From assembly GCF_004339675.1 (NCBI RefSeq), contig NZ_SLVM01000005.1, positions 113,878-177,877 of the forward strand: a stretch of DNA of 64,000 nt. The letters run 5' to 3'. Made by a program: the position numbers and the translations under genes. Origin of the DNA: Rhodovulum steppense. GTDB taxonomy: Bacteria > Pseudomonadota > Alphaproteobacteria > Rhodobacterales > Rhodobacteraceae. Below are positions 8,175 through 17,384 of the stretch, one piece after another. Below the pieces are notes generated by a model. The model worked only from the letters and a program-made list of their open reading frames with translations, was not told where the DNA came from and made no database searches. Numbering within the stretch: position 1 is the stretch's first letter; each line of letters opens with the position of its first letter.

Positions 8175-9601
8175 CTCAGCCGATCCCCCAGCAGGAACTC
8201 GGCCGCCTTGTCCAGCCGGATATGGGGCGGCCCCTCGCCCGGGCGCAAGGTCAGCCGCGCGGGCGCAAAGCGCATCACCTCGTATTCGGCGTCCAGCCAC
8301 GCCTCGGCCCCGTCCCGCGCCGCCTCCAGCAGGATACCCGGATCCTCGGGCAACTCGCCGGGATAAAGCGCCGCCTCGCGGCCGGTGTCCAGCAAGGTCC
8401 CGCGCACGCAGTCATAGCTTTCGCCGCCACGGGTGCGGGTCTCCTCCACCGTGGCGCGCAGCGCGGCGATCGCCATGGCGGCGGTCTCGGCACCCGCGAA
8501 ATCGGCGCGGCGGCGGGCGTCGCGCATCAGGGCCTGCATGATCGCGGTCAGCCGGGGATGCTGGGTGTGGTGCAGATGATCGGCCTTGGTCGCGGCGAAC
8601 AGGATCTTCTCGACCCGCCGTCCCAGCAGCAACTGGCTCAGCCAGGCATTGCGCCCGGGCCGGAACGCGCCCAGGATCTCGGTCATCGCGCGGCGCAGAT
8701 CCTCGACCGCGCGGGGACCTGCATGGATCGCACCCAGCGCATCGACCAGCACCACCTGCCGGTCGATCCGCGAGAAATGCTCGCGGAAGAAGGGCTTGAC
8801 CACTTCGGCCTTGTAGGCGCCGAAGCGGCGCTCCATCTCGCGCCAGAGGCTGCCGCGCGGCGTTGCGGCCGCGGGCTCGGGCAGAGGCGCAAAGGTCAGC
8901 ACGGGCGAGCCCGCCAACTCGCCCGGCAACAGGAAGCGGCCCGGCGTGCAATCGGAAAACCCCGCCTCGCGCGCGGCCTGAAGATAGGCGGTGAACGCCC
9001 CGGCCAGGCCCTGGGCCACCGGCTCGTCCAGCTTGGCCGCCGGATCGACCCCGCCCAGCGCCGACAGGAACCCCGCCCCGCCGGGCCGCATCTGCATCCG
9101 CTCCAGCGTCTCGCGCGACCAGTCGGCATAGCCCTTGTCGAGCAGCGCCAGATCCAGAAGCCACTCGCCGGGATAATCGACGATGTCCACATGCACCGTG
9201 CGCGGCCCCGTCACGCTGCCCAGAAGCCGCCCCAGCCCGCCCGGCCGCACCTTGAGCGACAGCCGCAACTCGGACACCGCGCGGGTCGAGTCGGGCCAGT
9301 GCGGCGCCGTCCCGGTCAGCGCGGCCAGATGCGTCTCGTAGTCGAAACGCGGCACGGTATTGTCGGGCTGGGGTCGCAGATGGGCCGCGGTGATCGCCCC
9401 CGAGGCGGCGGCGCGCAATTGCGGCATCCGCCCGCGATCCATCAGATTGGCCACCAGCGAGGTGATGAAGACGGTCTTTCCGGCCCGTGACAATCCCGTC
9501 ACGCCCAGCCGGACCACCGGCTCCAGGAAGGACTCGGACACCGAGGCGGCAATCCCTTCCACCCCGCGCGTCACCCCGTCGGCAATATCGCCAATGCGCA
9601 A
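8171..9601 (-). CDS. YcjX-family P-loop NTPase
   Basis: The 476-residue product belongs to the YcjX/DUF463 family. [20 protein letters not shown] near residue 45 is the P-loop (GxxRxGKT form). [13 protein letters not shown] is the switch/Walker B-like segment, and [13 protein letters not shown] follows later. An ATG exists at 9709 but would overlap the truA start on the other strand and add a non-conserved leader. TTG at 9601 is preferred because AAAGGAGCAAGC precedes it and the protein then begins [17 protein letters not shown], as in relatives. It is the first gene of the ycjX-ycjF pair (ATGA overlap). The biochemical function is not established; the family is often seen under stress control. 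Confidence 0.88.
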   Translation of the reverse strand: MRIGDIADGVTRGVEGIAASVSESFLEPVVRLGVTGLSRAGKTVFITSLVANLMDRGRMPQLRAAASGAITAAHLRPQPDNTVPRFDYETHLAALTGTAPHWPDSTRAVSELRLSLKVRPGGLGRLLGSVTGPRTVHVDIVDYPGEWLLDLALLDKGYADWSRETLERMQMRPGGAGFLSALGGVDPAAKLDEPVAQGLAGAFTAYLQAAREAGFSDCTPGRFLLPGELAGSPVLTFAPLPEPAAATPRGSLWREMERRFGAYKAEVVKPFFREHFSRIDRQVVLVDALGAIHAGPRAVEDLRRAMTEILGAFRPGRNAWLSQLLLGRRVEKILFAATKADHLHHTQHPRLTAIMQALMRDARRRADFAGAETAAMAIAALRATVEETRTRGGESYDCVRGTLLDTGREAALYPGELPEDPGILLEAARDGAEAWLDAEYEVMRFAPARLTLRPGEGPPHIRLDKAAEFLLGDRLR

Positions 9602-9671
9602 GCTTGCTCCTTTCACGGCTCCGGCCAAGGTAAGCCCGGCGCCGCGCCCGCGCCAGCCCCGGGATAGGCGA

Positions 9672-9700
9672 TTGCCAGGGAAGGATTGTCGCGGTAACGA
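9672..9700 (+). promoter_or_regulatory. Possible truA promoter
   Basis: TTGCCA (9672-9677) and TAACGA (9695-9700) are separated by 17 bases. The predicted start of transcription would fall at or next to the truA ATG at 9708. There is no Shine-Dalgarno sequence before that ATG, so truA may be read from a leaderless message. This is a motif match only. Confidence 0.35.
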
Positions 9701-9707
9701 CCGGCCC

Positions 9708-10502
9708 ATGCCCCGCTACGCGCTGAAGATCGAATATGACGGCACGCCGTTTTCCGGCTGGCAACGCCAGGCCGACCGCCCCTCGGTGCAAGGCGCCATC
9801 GAGGCGGCGCTCGCCCGGCTCGAACCCGGCCTGCCCGCCATCGCCGCCGCCGGGCGCACCGATGCCGGCGTGCATGCGCTGGGCCAGGTCGCCCATTGCG
9901 AGTTGCGCAAGGACTGGGATCCGTTCCGGCTGGCGCAGGCGCTGAACTACCACCTGCGGCCCGCCCCCGTTGCCGTGGTGGATTGCGCGCGGGTGGGCGA
10001 TGATTTCCACGCCCGCTTCTCGGCCCTCGAACGGCGCTACCTCTTTCGCCTCGTCGCCCGCCGCGCCCCGATGACGCATGAGCGCGGACTGGTCTGGCAG
10101 GTGCCCCACCCGCTCGAACGCGCCCCGATGCAGGAGGCGGCAGCGCATCTGATCGGGCAGCACGACTTCACCACCTTCCGCGCCGCGCTCTGCCAGGCGA
10201 AATCGCCGGTCAAGACGCTCGATACGCTCGAGATCGAGGAACGGGCCTGCCCCGGCGGACAGGAATTCCGCTTCCACCTGCGCGCCCGCAGCTTCCTGCA
10301 CAATCAGGTGCGCAGCATCGTCGGCACGCTGGAACGGGTCGGCGCAGGCGCCTGGCCGCCCGAACGGGTCCGGGACGCCCTTCTGGCCCGCGACCGCGCC
10401 GCCTGCGGCCCGGTCTGCCCACCCTCGGGACTCTTCCTCGCCGCGGTGGCCTACGACCCCGACCCCTTCGGCAACCCGACGCGACCGGCATTGGATATTT
10501 GA
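9708..10502 (+). CDS. truA: tRNA pseudouridine(38-40) synthase
   Basis: The 264-residue product matches TruA, which isomerises uridines 38-40 in the anticodon arm of many tRNAs. The catalytic Asp is D52 in [30 protein letters not shown] opens the domain, and [17 protein letters not shown] closes the active-site half. The length is normal. It is transcribed divergently from ycjX across about 107 bases. Its last two codons and the stop (GAT ATT TGA) lie within an inverted copy of the intergenic repeat, so the repeat appears to have replaced the original 3' end. Confidence 0.96.
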   Translation: MPRYALKIEYDGTPFSGWQRQADRPSVQGAIEAALARLEPGLPAIAAAGRTDAGVHALGQVAHCELRKDWDPFRLAQALNYHLRPAPVAVVDCARVGDDFHARFSALERRYLFRLVARRAPMTHERGLVWQVPHPLERAPMQEAAAHLIGQHDFTTFRAALCQAKSPVKTLDTLEIEERACPGGQEFRFHLRARSFLHNQVRSIVGTLERVGAGAWPPERVRDALLARDRAACGPVCPPSGLFLAAVAYDPDPFGNPTRPALDI

Positions 10503-10650
10503 AACCAGAAGAAGAACAGGATCCGGCCCACCCTTCTCCTGGCCTCAAATATCCCCGCCGGAGGCACCGCGCGCGTCAGCGCGCGGCCACGCCCAACCCC
10601 GGACAAGCGGGCGCGCGCAGCGCAGCCCGCGCGGGCCGGGGGCGGGAGGG
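10493..10650. repeat. Intergenic repeat copy B with a facing inverted core
   Basis: GGATATTTGAAACCAGAAGA at 10493-10512 faces CTTCTCCTGGCCTCAAATATCC at 10533-10554. The two cores therefore pair as a large stem across about 20 bases. The GC-rich arm (GCCGGAGGC ... GGGCCGGGGGCGGGAG) continues to the pgm stop. Placed between convergent truA and pgm, it is well suited to act as a two-way terminator. Confidence 0.8.
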
Positions 10651-12282
10651 CTAGCTCACCACGTCGGGTCCGCTGCGGCCGGTGCGCGCGGTGATTCCCG
10701 CGATCTCGTCGGCGGCGGCGATGACCGGCGCCAGCACCTCGGATACCGGCAGGTCCAGCCGCCCGGGCGCGTCGACATACTCCTCCAGATAGACCCTCAG
10801 CGTCGCGCCCTCGGTCCCGGTGCCCGACAGCCGAAAGACGATCCGCGCGCCGCCCTCGAGCCCGATCCGCAGCCCCTGCCCCTCGGACCGGCTGCCATCG
10901 ACGGGATCGTCATAGGCGAACTCGTCTGCCGCCACGATCCGCCGCCCAGCGGCCTGCGTCCCGACAAGCCCGGGCAGGCGGGCGCGCAGATCGTCCAGCA
11001 TCGCCCCGGCAAGCCCCGCATCCAGCGCCTCGTAATCGTGGCGGGCGTAGTAGTTGCGGCCGAACTCCCGCCAATGCGCGCGCAGCATGTCCGCGACCGA
11101 AGCCCCCGTCTCTGCCAGGATGTTCAGCCACAGAAGCACCGCCCAAAGCCCGTCCTTCTCGCGCACATGGTCCGATCCGGTCCCGGCACTTTCCTCGCCG
11201 CACAGCGTCACCCGGCCGGCATCCAGCAGGCTGCCGAAGAATTTCCACCCCGTCGGCGTCTCGTATAGCGCAAGGCCGCGCGCCGCCGCGACCCGGTCGA
11301 CCGCGGCCGAGGTCGGCATCGAGCGCGCCACGCCTGCCAGCCCCCGCGCATAGCCCGGCGCCAGATGCGCATTCGCGGCCAGCACCGCCAGGCTGTCGGA
11401 GGGCGTGACCACGATGCCGCGTCCCAGGATCATGTTCCGGTCGCCATCCCCGTCCGATGCTGCGGCGAAATCGGGCGCATCCGGCCCCATCACCAGGTCG
11501 ACCAGGTCCTTCGCCCAGATCGGGTTCGGGTCGGGATGCCCGCCGCCGAAATCGGGGCTGGGGACCGCATTGACCACGCTGCCCTCGGGCGCGCCCAGCA
11601 TGTCCTGAAGGATCGCCCTGGCATAAGGCCCCGTGACCGCATGCATCGCGTCGAACCGGATCGTGAAGCCGCCCGCGATCAGCCGCGCGATGGCGCCGAA
11701 ATCGAACAGCCGCGCCATCAGCGCCGCGTAATCGGCAACCGGGTCGACGATTTCCACCACCATTCCGCCCAGCCGCGTGGCGCCAAGCTGCGACAAGTCC
11801 ACATCCTGCGCCTCCAGGATGTCGTAGCTCTCCAGCCGCTGGGTCGCCGCGAAGATGCGCGCGCCCAGTTCTTCGGGCGCGGGGCCGCCATTGGGGCCGT
11901 TGAACTTGACGCCGAAATCCTCCTCCGGGCCGCCGGGATTGTGGCTGGCCGACAGGATGATGCCGCCATCCGTCCCGCGCTGGCGGATCAGGTTCGAGGC
12001 CGCGGGGGTGGACAGCAGCGCGTTCTGCCCCACGATCACCCGCGCCGCGCCGCCCGCCGCCGCCATGCGCAGGATCACCTGCGCCGCGCGGTCGTTGAAA
12101 TAGCGCCCGTCGCCGCCCAGCACGAGCGTCTTGCCCTGCACTCCGCCGATCGCGTTCCAGACCGCCTGGACGAAATTCTCCAGGTAATGCGGCCCCATGA
12201 AGATGCGGGTCTTCTTGCGCAGCCCCGATGTGCCGGGTTTCTGCCCCTCGATCGGCCGGGTCTGGATCGTCCGTTTCTGCAT
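10651..12282 (-). CDS. pgm: Phosphoglucomutase (alpha-D-glucose)
   Basis: The 543-residue product is an alpha-D-phosphohexomutase that interconverts glucose 1-phosphate and glucose 6-phosphate. The phosphoserine loop ILSASHNPGGPEEDFG contains the active Ser of SASHNPGG. The metal loop is ASDGDGDRNMI, the sugar loop TGWKFFGSLLD..CGEESAGTGSDH, and the C-terminal phosphate-binding FRLSGTGTEGATLR. The start at 12282 (MQKRTIQTRPIEGQKPGTSG) is preceded by AGGAGGGG about 11 bases away. The longer open frame to 12360 is Cys/Arg-rich and not conserved. It stands alone, divergent from the molybdenum hydroxylase genes. Confidence 0.95.
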   Translation of the reverse strand: MQKRTIQTRPIEGQKPGTSGLRKKTRIFMGPHYLENFVQAVWNAIGGVQGKTLVLGGDGRYFNDRAAQVILRMAAAGGAARVIVGQNALLSTPAASNLIRQRGTDGGIILSASHNPGGPEEDFGVKFNGPNGGPAPEELGARIFAATQRLESYDILEAQDVDLSQLGATRLGGMVVEIVDPVADYAALMARLFDFGAIARLIAGGFTIRFDAMHAVTGPYARAILQDMLGAPEGSVVNAVPSPDFGGGHPDPNPIWAKDLVDLVMGPDAPDFAAASDGDGDRNMILGRGIVVTPSDSLAVLAANAHLAPGYARGLAGVARSMPTSAAVDRVAAARGLALYETPTGWKFFGSLLDAGRVTLCGEESAGTGSDHVREKDGLWAVLLWLNILAETGASVADMLRAHWREFGRNYYARHDYEALDAGLAGAMLDDLRARLPGLVGTQAAGRRIVAADEFAYDDPVDGSRSEGQGLRIGLEGGARIVFRLSGTGTEGATLRVYLEEYVDAPGRLDLPVSEVLAPVIAAADEIAGITARTGRSGPDVVS

Positions 12283-12482
12283 GCCTGTCGGTCCCCTCCT
12301 GCCCGGCCACCCGCACGGGCAGGCGCGAGCATAGCGCCGCCGCCCCGGACCACAACCCACGCAGCCGTGACGGCCCCGCCCGGCCGCATGGCGTTGCCAA
12401 ACCGGGCCGAAACGGGTGATTGATGCGCCCGGCGCCCTAGCTTGGGTGCCAGGGGATTCGCCGTGAAGGAGGCCGGGCCGCC

Positions 12483-12941
12483 ATGAGGCTGACCGTAAAC
12501 GGAACCGAGCACGAGGTTGATGTCGAACCCGAGATGCCGCTTCTTTGGGTGCTGCGCGATGTGCTGGGCCTGACGGGCACGAAATACGGCTGCGGCATCG
12601 GCCAATGCGGCGCCTGCACCGTGCATCTGGGCGGGCGCGCGGTGCAGTCCTGCCAGATCGCGGCGGGCGATGTCGATGGCCCCGTGACCACCATCGAGGG
12701 GCTGGGCACGCCCGAGGCGCCGCATCCCGTTCAGGCCGCCTGGATCGAGACCCAGGTCGCGCAATGCGGCTATTGCCAGTCGGGCCAGATCATGGCCGCC
12801 GCCGCCCTTCTGGCCGAGACGCCCCAGCCCGACGCGGCGCAGATCGACGCCGCGCTCCACGCCAATCTCTGCCGCTGCGGCACCTATCCGCGGATCCGCG
12901 CGGCGGTGCGGCTGGCCGCCGACAAGCTGCGAGAGGGCTGA
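12483..12941 (+). CDS. [2Fe-2S] subunit of a molybdenum hydroxylase (IorA/CoxS type)
   Basis: The 152-residue product has the two iron-sulfur centres of this family. A plant-ferredoxin centre uses C37, C42, C45 and C57 ([17 protein letters not shown]). An alpha-helical centre uses C95, C98, C130 and C132 ([11 protein letters not shown] and NLCRCGTY). It would pass electrons from the molybdopterin subunit encoded three bases downstream. The two-subunit form without a FAD subunit resembles isoquinoline 1-oxidoreductase and aldehyde dehydrogenases that hand electrons to a cytochrome or membrane acceptor. No cytochrome or XdhC-like maturation gene is adjacent. Confidence 0.93.
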   Translation: MRLTVNGTEHEVDVEPEMPLLWVLRDVLGLTGTKYGCGIGQCGACTVHLGGRAVQSCQIAAGDVDGPVTTIEGLGTPEAPHPVQAAWIETQVAQCGYCQSGQIMAAAALLAETPQPDAAQIDAALHANLCRCGTYPRIRAAVRLAADKLREG

Positions 12942-12944
12942 GCC

Positions 12945-15182
12945 ATGGCAGGCATGGGCAAGATCGCGCGGCGGGGCTTCCTGATCGGGGCGGCGACGGT
13001 GGCGGGGGGCCTTGCGCTGGGCGTCTATTCGCTGCGCCAGCCCTATTCGAGTCCGCTGTCCAAGGACCTGCCCGCGGGCATGGCGGCGCTGACGCCCTAT
13101 GTGGTGATCGACCGGACCGGGGTCACGCTGATCACCCCGCGCGCCGAGATGGGCCAGGGCGCGACCTCGATCCAGGCCGCGCTGCTCGCCGAGGAACTGG
13201 ATATCCCGCTCGATGCGGTGCGCACCGATCCCGGCATCCCCGCCCCGGCCTATTACAATGCCCGCATCGTGGCCGAGGGGCTGCCTTTCGCCGCAACCGA
13301 TACCGGCTGGCTGGCCGAGACCGCGCGCGAGACCGGCGCGATGGTCGGCAAGCTGATGTCGCTTCAGATCACCGGCGGTTCGACCACCGTGCCCGACGCC
13401 TATGACCGGCTGCGCATGGCCGGCGCCACGGCGCGCGCGATGCTGGTCACCGCCGCCGCCCGGCGGCTGGGCCTGGACGAGGCCGCGCTGCGCACCGAGG
13501 CGGGCGCCGTGATCGCGCCCGACGGCACGCGGCTGTCCTATGTCGAGCTTGCCCCCGCCGCGGGCAGGCTGCTGGAACCGCGCAAGGTCGCGCTCAAGGA
13601 CCCGTCCGACTGGCGGATCCTGGGCAAGCCGATGCAGCGGCTCGACATCGTGGCCAAATCGACCGGAACCGCGCGCTACGGCATCGACCAGACCGCGCCG
13701 GGCATGCTGTTTGCCACGGTGCGCACCAATCCCGCACGCGGCGGCGGCGTGCTGCATGTCGATGCCAGCCGGGCCGAGTCGATGCGCGGGGTGGTCAAGG
13801 TCATGCGCCTCCCCGACGGCATCGGCGTGCTGGCCGACAACACCTGGCGCGCCTTTCAGGCCGCGAAGGAGGTCGAGATCGAATGGGGTCCCGCACCCTC
13901 GCCCGCGAATACCGAGGCGCTGTTCGACAGCATCGCGGGCGCGTTCGAGACGCGGCGCGACAGCCGCTTGAAGAACGAGGGCGACGTCGAGGCCGCGCTG
14001 GCGGGCGGCGCGGATGTCGAGGCCGAATACCGCGTGCCCTTCCTCGCCCATGCGCCGCTGGAACCGATGACCGCCTTCGCCTGGTTCCGCAACGGCATGC
14101 TGGAATTGCGGGCGGGCACCCAGATCCCGCGCTTCGTGATCGACACCGCACAGCGGCTTTCGGGGCTGCACGAGGATCTGGTCGGGCTTTACGCGCTGCC
14201 GATGGGCGGCAGTTTCGGCCGCCGGCTGGAGGATGATTTCATCGACCAGGCGGTGCGCCTGGCCTGGGCGGCCGAAGGACGGCCCGTAAGGCTGACATGG
14301 TCGCGCGAAGAGGACATGGCCCGCGATTTCCCCCGCCCGGCCGCCATCGCGCGCGGCCGCGGCCGGGTCGAGGGCGGGCAGGTCGCGGCGCTCGATCTGG
14401 CGATCGCCGCGCCCTCGGTCTCGGCCTCGCAGATGGGGCGGCTGGGCGTGCCGACGATGGGCCCCGACACCGCCATCGTCGCGGGCGCCTGGGACCAGCC
14501 CTTCGCGATCCCGTCCTGTCGCGTGACGGGCCATCGCGCGCCCGAAACGGTGCCGGTCAGTTCCTGGCGCTCGGTCGGGGCCTCGGCCAATGCCTTCTTC
14601 CATGAAAGCCTGATGGACGAGCTGATCCACGCGGCGGGCGCCGATCCGCTGGCCGAACGGCTGCGGCTTTGCACCCACGCGCCCTCCGCCCGGGTGCTGG
14701 AGGCGGTGGGCCAGCTATCGGGATGGGGCACAGATCCGGGGCCGGGGCGCGGACGGGGGCTGGCCTTCTGCCTGTCCTTCGGCGTGCCCTGCGCCGAGGT
14801 GGTCGAGGTGACCGCGACCGCGGAGGGCATCCGCATCGACCGGGTCCTTGCCGTGGCCGAGGTGGGCCGGGTGCTGGACCCGGTGAATATCGAGAACCAG
14901 ATCCAGGGCGGCGTGATCTGGGGGCTTGGCCACGCGATCTGGGGCGAGCTGACCCATGCCGAGGGCCGGGTCGAGCAGGCGAATTTCGACAGCTACCGCG
15001 CGATGCGGATCGACGAATGCCCCGAGATCGTCGTGCAGGCGCTGGGCAGCGGCGGGCCGGTGCGCGGGATCGGCGAGCCCCCCGTGCCGCCCGCGGCCCC
15101 AGCCCTGGCGAACGCGATCTTCGCCGCGACGGGCCAGCGCCTGCGCAGCCTGCCGCTGGCCCGGTCGGTGCGCTTCGTCTGA
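12945..15182 (+). CDS. Molybdopterin-binding subunit of an IorB-type oxidoreductase
   Basis: The 745-residue large subunit begins with a twin-arginine signal (KIARRGFLIGAATVAGGLALG), so the complex is likely exported folded to the periplasm. It then has the aldehyde oxidase/xanthine dehydrogenase fold in the IorB arrangement. Conserved stretches are TPRAEMGQGATSIQAALLAE, MGGSFGRRLEDDF, APETVPVSSWRSVGASANAF and GIGEPPVPPAAPALANAI, which holds the catalytic Glu region (GEP). The ATG at 12945 has GAGAGGG upstream; ATG 12954 is also possible. The substrate cannot be read from sequence; N-heterocycles or aldehydes fit the family. It is translated with the 2Fe-2S subunit. Confidence 0.92.
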   Translation: MAGMGKIARRGFLIGAATVAGGLALGVYSLRQPYSSPLSKDLPAGMAALTPYVVIDRTGVTLITPRAEMGQGATSIQAALLAEELDIPLDAVRTDPGIPAPAYYNARIVAEGLPFAATDTGWLAETARETGAMVGKLMSLQITGGSTTVPDAYDRLRMAGATARAMLVTAAARRLGLDEAALRTEAGAVIAPDGTRLSYVELAPAAGRLLEPRKVALKDPSDWRILGKPMQRLDIVAKSTGTARYGIDQTAPGMLFATVRTNPARGGGVLHVDASRAESMRGVVKVMRLPDGIGVLADNTWRAFQAAKEVEIEWGPAPSPANTEALFDSIAGAFETRRDSRLKNEGDVEAALAGGADVEAEYRVPFLAHAPLEPMTAFAWFRNGMLELRAGTQIPRFVIDTAQRLSGLHEDLVGLYALPMGGSFGRRLEDDFIDQAVRLAWAAEGRPVRLTWSREEDMARDFPRPAAIARGRGRVEGGQVAALDLAIAAPSVSASQMGRLGVPTMGPDTAIVAGAWDQPFAIPSCRVTGHRAPETVPVSSWRSVGASANAFFHESLMDELIHAAGADPLAERLRLCTHAPSARVLEAVGQLSGWGTDPGPGRGRGLAFCLSFGVPCAEVVEVTATAEGIRIDRVLAVAEVGRVLDPVNIENQIQGGVIWGLGHAIWGELTHAEGRVEQANFDSYRAMRIDECPEIVVQALGSGGPVRGIGEPPVPPAAPALANAIFAATGQRLRSLPLARSVRFV

Positions 15183-15184
15183 GC

Positions 15185-15253
15185 GGGCTGGGGGCGCTGC
15201 CCCCCGTCCTTGCGGACTCCCCCCGGGATATTTCCGGCCAGAAGAAGAACAGG
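15185..15253. repeat. Intergenic repeat copy C with GC hairpin
   Basis: A perfect hairpin GGGGGC-GCT-GCCCCC follows the oxidoreductase stop. The core CCGGGATATTTCCGGCCAG (then AAGAAG) comes next, in the reverse orientation to copies A and D. It sits between convergent genes and probably ends both transcripts. Confidence 0.7.
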
Positions 15254-16099
15254 TCAGGGGGCGGCGACCGCCTGCTGGCGCTGCTGGCCCAGCCCCTCGA
15301 CGCGCAGTTCCATCACGTCGCCGGGGCGCAGGAAGCGCGGCGGCTTCATTCCCATGCCCACGCCCGCAGGCGTGCCGGTGGCGATCAGGTCACCCGGCAG
15401 CAGCCGCATGAAGCGGCTCATGTAGCTGATGATCTGGCGCACCGAAAAGATCATGTCCGAGGTGTCGCTGTCCTGCACCCGTTCCCCGTTCAGATCGAGC
15501 GAGAGCGCCAGCGCCTGGGGATCGGGCACCTCGTCGGCGCTCACCAGCCAGGGGCCGATGGGGCCGAAGGTGGGGGCAGACTTGCCCTTGATCCACTGGC
15601 CGCCGCGCTCAAGCTGGAAGGCGCGTTCCGACACGTCATTGACCACGCAATAGCCCGCCACATGGGCCAGCGCGTCGGCTTCGGAGACATTCTCAGCCGC
15701 ACGCCCGATCACCACGCCCAGTTCCACCTCCCAGTCGGTCTTTTCCGAGCCCTTCGGGATCACGACCGGATCGAAGGGGCCGGACAGGCAGGAACTGGCC
15801 TTGGTGAACAGGATCGGCTCGGCCGGCGGTTTCGAGCCGGTTTCTGCGGCGTGTCTGGCGTAGTTCAGCCCGATCGCGTGGAAATTCGGCACCGCGGCAA
15901 GGCAGGGGCCGATCCGGGCGCCCGGTGCGATCAGCGGCAGCGTGGCCGGATCAAGCGCGCGGATCGCCTCGAGCGCCTCGAGCGACACGCCCGGCCCGGC
16001 GAAATCGGGGACGCGGCCCGAAAGGTCGCGCATCCCGCCCCCGGCATCTAGGATCGCCGGTTTCTCCTGGCCCGCGGGGCCCACCCTCAACAGTTTCAT
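15254..16099 (-). CDS. Fumarylacetoacetate hydrolase family protein
   Basis: The 281-residue product has the FAH C-terminal fold. AIGLNYARHAAE holds the conserved catalytic His region, and DWEVELGVVIGR carries the metal-binding acidic pair. YCVVNDVSERAFQ adds the third acidic ligand region, and PGDLIATGTPAGVGMG the closing loop. Members cleave or decarboxylate beta-dicarbonyl acids (fumarylpyruvate, oxaloacetate, ureidoglycolate-like substrates). Which one applies here cannot be told. The start at 16099 has GGGGAGGG upstream; an ATG six codons earlier is less likely. It is monocistronic, convergent with the molybdenum hydroxylase. Confidence 0.9.
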   Translation of the reverse strand: MKLLRVGPAGQEKPAILDAGGGMRDLSGRVPDFAGPGVSLEALEAIRALDPATLPLIAPGARIGPCLAAVPNFHAIGLNYARHAAETGSKPPAEPILFTKASSCLSGPFDPVVIPKGSEKTDWEVELGVVIGRAAENVSEADALAHVAGYCVVNDVSERAFQLERGGQWIKGKSAPTFGPIGPWLVSADEVPDPQALALSLDLNGERVQDSDTSDMIFSVRQIISYMSRFMRLLPGDLIATGTPAGVGMGMKPPRFLRPGDVMELRVEGLGQQRQQAVAAP

Positions 16100-16192
16100 G
16101 CGTCCCTCCCCTGTCATGTGCCGCCGCGCCGGCGGGTTGCGTCAGCTATACCGGGCGGGGGGCGCTTGTCGAGGGTGCCGCGCCAATGCAAA

Positions 16193-16218
16193 CGGCCCCG
16201 CGGGTTGCGCGGGGCCGG
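16193..16218 (-). terminator. rpmB terminator
   Basis: On the minus strand GGCCCCGCG-CAAC-CGCGGGGCC forms a strong hairpin followed by GTTTGC. It lies about 20 bases after the rpmB stop, with only a short U run. Confidence 0.6.
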
Positions 16219-16239
16219 CAGGCAGGATCGGGGGGCGCG

Positions 16240-16527
16240 TCAGGCGGTGGCCTGGGCCTTCTCGATATCCTTCTTGATCTTCAGCGCCTTGCTGGACAGT
16301 TCGTCCTCGCGCGCCTTGGCGAGGAAGGCGTCCAGCCCGCCGCGGTGATCGACCGAACGCAGCGCAGCCGCCGAGATGCGCAGCTTGAACGAGCGGCCCA
16401 GCGCATCCGACAGAAGCGTGACATCGTTCAGGTTCGGCAGGAAGCGCCGCTTGGTCTTGTTGTTGGCGTGGCTGACATTGTTGCCGACCATCGGCCCTTT
16501 ACCGGTCAGTTCGCAGACGCGCGACAT
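16240..16527 (-). CDS. rpmB: 50S ribosomal protein L28
   Basis: The 95-residue product is L28: [20 protein letters not shown] at the start, [10 protein letters not shown], then [20 protein letters not shown]. Alphaproteobacterial L28 is longer at the C-terminus than the E. coli protein, and this one fits. It is transcribed alone, with a good promoter upstream and a hairpin terminator downstream. Confidence 0.97.
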   Translation of the reverse strand: MSRVCELTGKGPMVGNNVSHANNKTKRRFLPNLNDVTLLSDALGRSFKLRISAAALRSVDHRGGLDAFLAKAREDELSSKALKIKKDIEKAQATA

Positions 16528-16593
16528 GGGGTTCTTCCTCGTCTCGAATAGCAGGGGGCGCCGCAGGGGCAGCGCCGCGAATTCCGTCGCGGT

Positions 16594-16622
16594 GCATTAC
16601 GGGCAATCCCGGGGGGCGTCAA
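16594..16622 (-). promoter_or_regulatory. rpmB: Sigma-70 type promoter for rpmB
   Basis: On the minus strand TTGACG (16622-16617) and TAATGC (16599-16594) are exactly 17 bases apart. The leader to the rpmB ATG would be about 60 bases. It also lies just downstream of the amidotransferase stop, so rpmB does not depend on that operon. Confidence 0.6.
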
Positions 16623-16643
16623 GCGATTCATGGGGCATACGGG

Positions 16644-17384
16644 TCAATCGCATGCATAGCGCGCCACGAAGCGCCTGAGGATCGTTTCGGGCAGGCGCAC
16701 ATCCTCGGCCCGGCACATCGCCACCAAGTCATCGGCGGTTTCGGGCGGGAAATAGCCGCGGTCGCGGTAGATGCGGATGCGCAGCTCGAACCCCGCGCTG
16801 TCGGCCTCGGGGTGGAACTGCGTGGCATAGACGTTCGCCCCGTAGCGGATCATCTGGAACGGGCACGGGTCAGAGGACAGCAGATGCACGCAGCCCGGCG
16901 GCAGCGCCTGCACCGCCTCCTTGTGGCCGACAAAGGCGCGGAAGCTGTCAGGCAGGCCCGCCAGCAGCGGATCAAGGCGCCCCTCTTCGGTCAGATGGCA
17001 GGTGGTGGCGCCAACGGGTTCGGAATAGCGGCGCTTCGACACCTCGGCGCCCAGGTGATGGGCGAGGATGCCGATACCGTAGCAGCAGCCCAGATAGGGG
17101 ATGTCGCGGGCGGTGATCTCGGGCATCAGCCCCATGACCGCGGCCTCGATCCGCCGCTCGACGGGCGATTTCGCCGCCTCCGGGTCCGAGACGCAGCCCG
17201 GACCGCCGCCCACGATCACGCCCGAACAGGCGTCCAGCTCCAGCCCCGCGGGCAGCGGTTCGGCATCCAGCCGGATGCGCCGCACCTGATCGGGGGACAG
17301 CCCGCCCTTTGCCAGGATCGCGGCGAACTCGTCATCGGCGGCCTCGGTCTCGGGGCGCAGTTGCAGCACCAGAAAGGGCTTCAC
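16644..17384 (-). CDS. Type 1 glutamine amidotransferase (GMP-synthase-like)
   Basis: The 246-residue product is a stand-alone class I amidotransferase domain. The nucleophile elbow is [16 protein letters not shown], with Cys in G-C-x-G-like context. The His-Glu pair is in [10 protein letters not shown]. It should release ammonia from glutamine for an unknown acceptor; some relatives are annotated as GuaA-like without synthase activity. The ATG overlaps the stop of meaB (ATGA), so the two proteins are made together. The link between a MeaB GTPase and an amidotransferase is not obvious from known pathways. Confidence 0.88.
   Translation of the reverse strand: MKPFLVLQLRPETEAADDEFAAILAKGGLSPDQVRRIRLDAEPLPAGLELDACSGVIVGGGPGCVSDPEAAKSPVERRIEAAVMGLMPEITARDIPYLGCCYGIGILAHHLGAEVSKRRYSEPVGATTCHLTEEGRLDPLLAGLPDSFRAFVGHKEAVQALPPGCVHLLSSDPCPFQMIRYGANVYATQFHPEADSAGFELRIRIYRDRGYFPPETADDLVAMCRAEDVRLPETILRRFVARYACD

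Noticed and set aside
6614..9490. A 958-codon plus-strand frame across the YcjF/YcjX genes
   Set aside because: It is almost only P, R, A and S and is the antisense of conserved proteins with good motifs.
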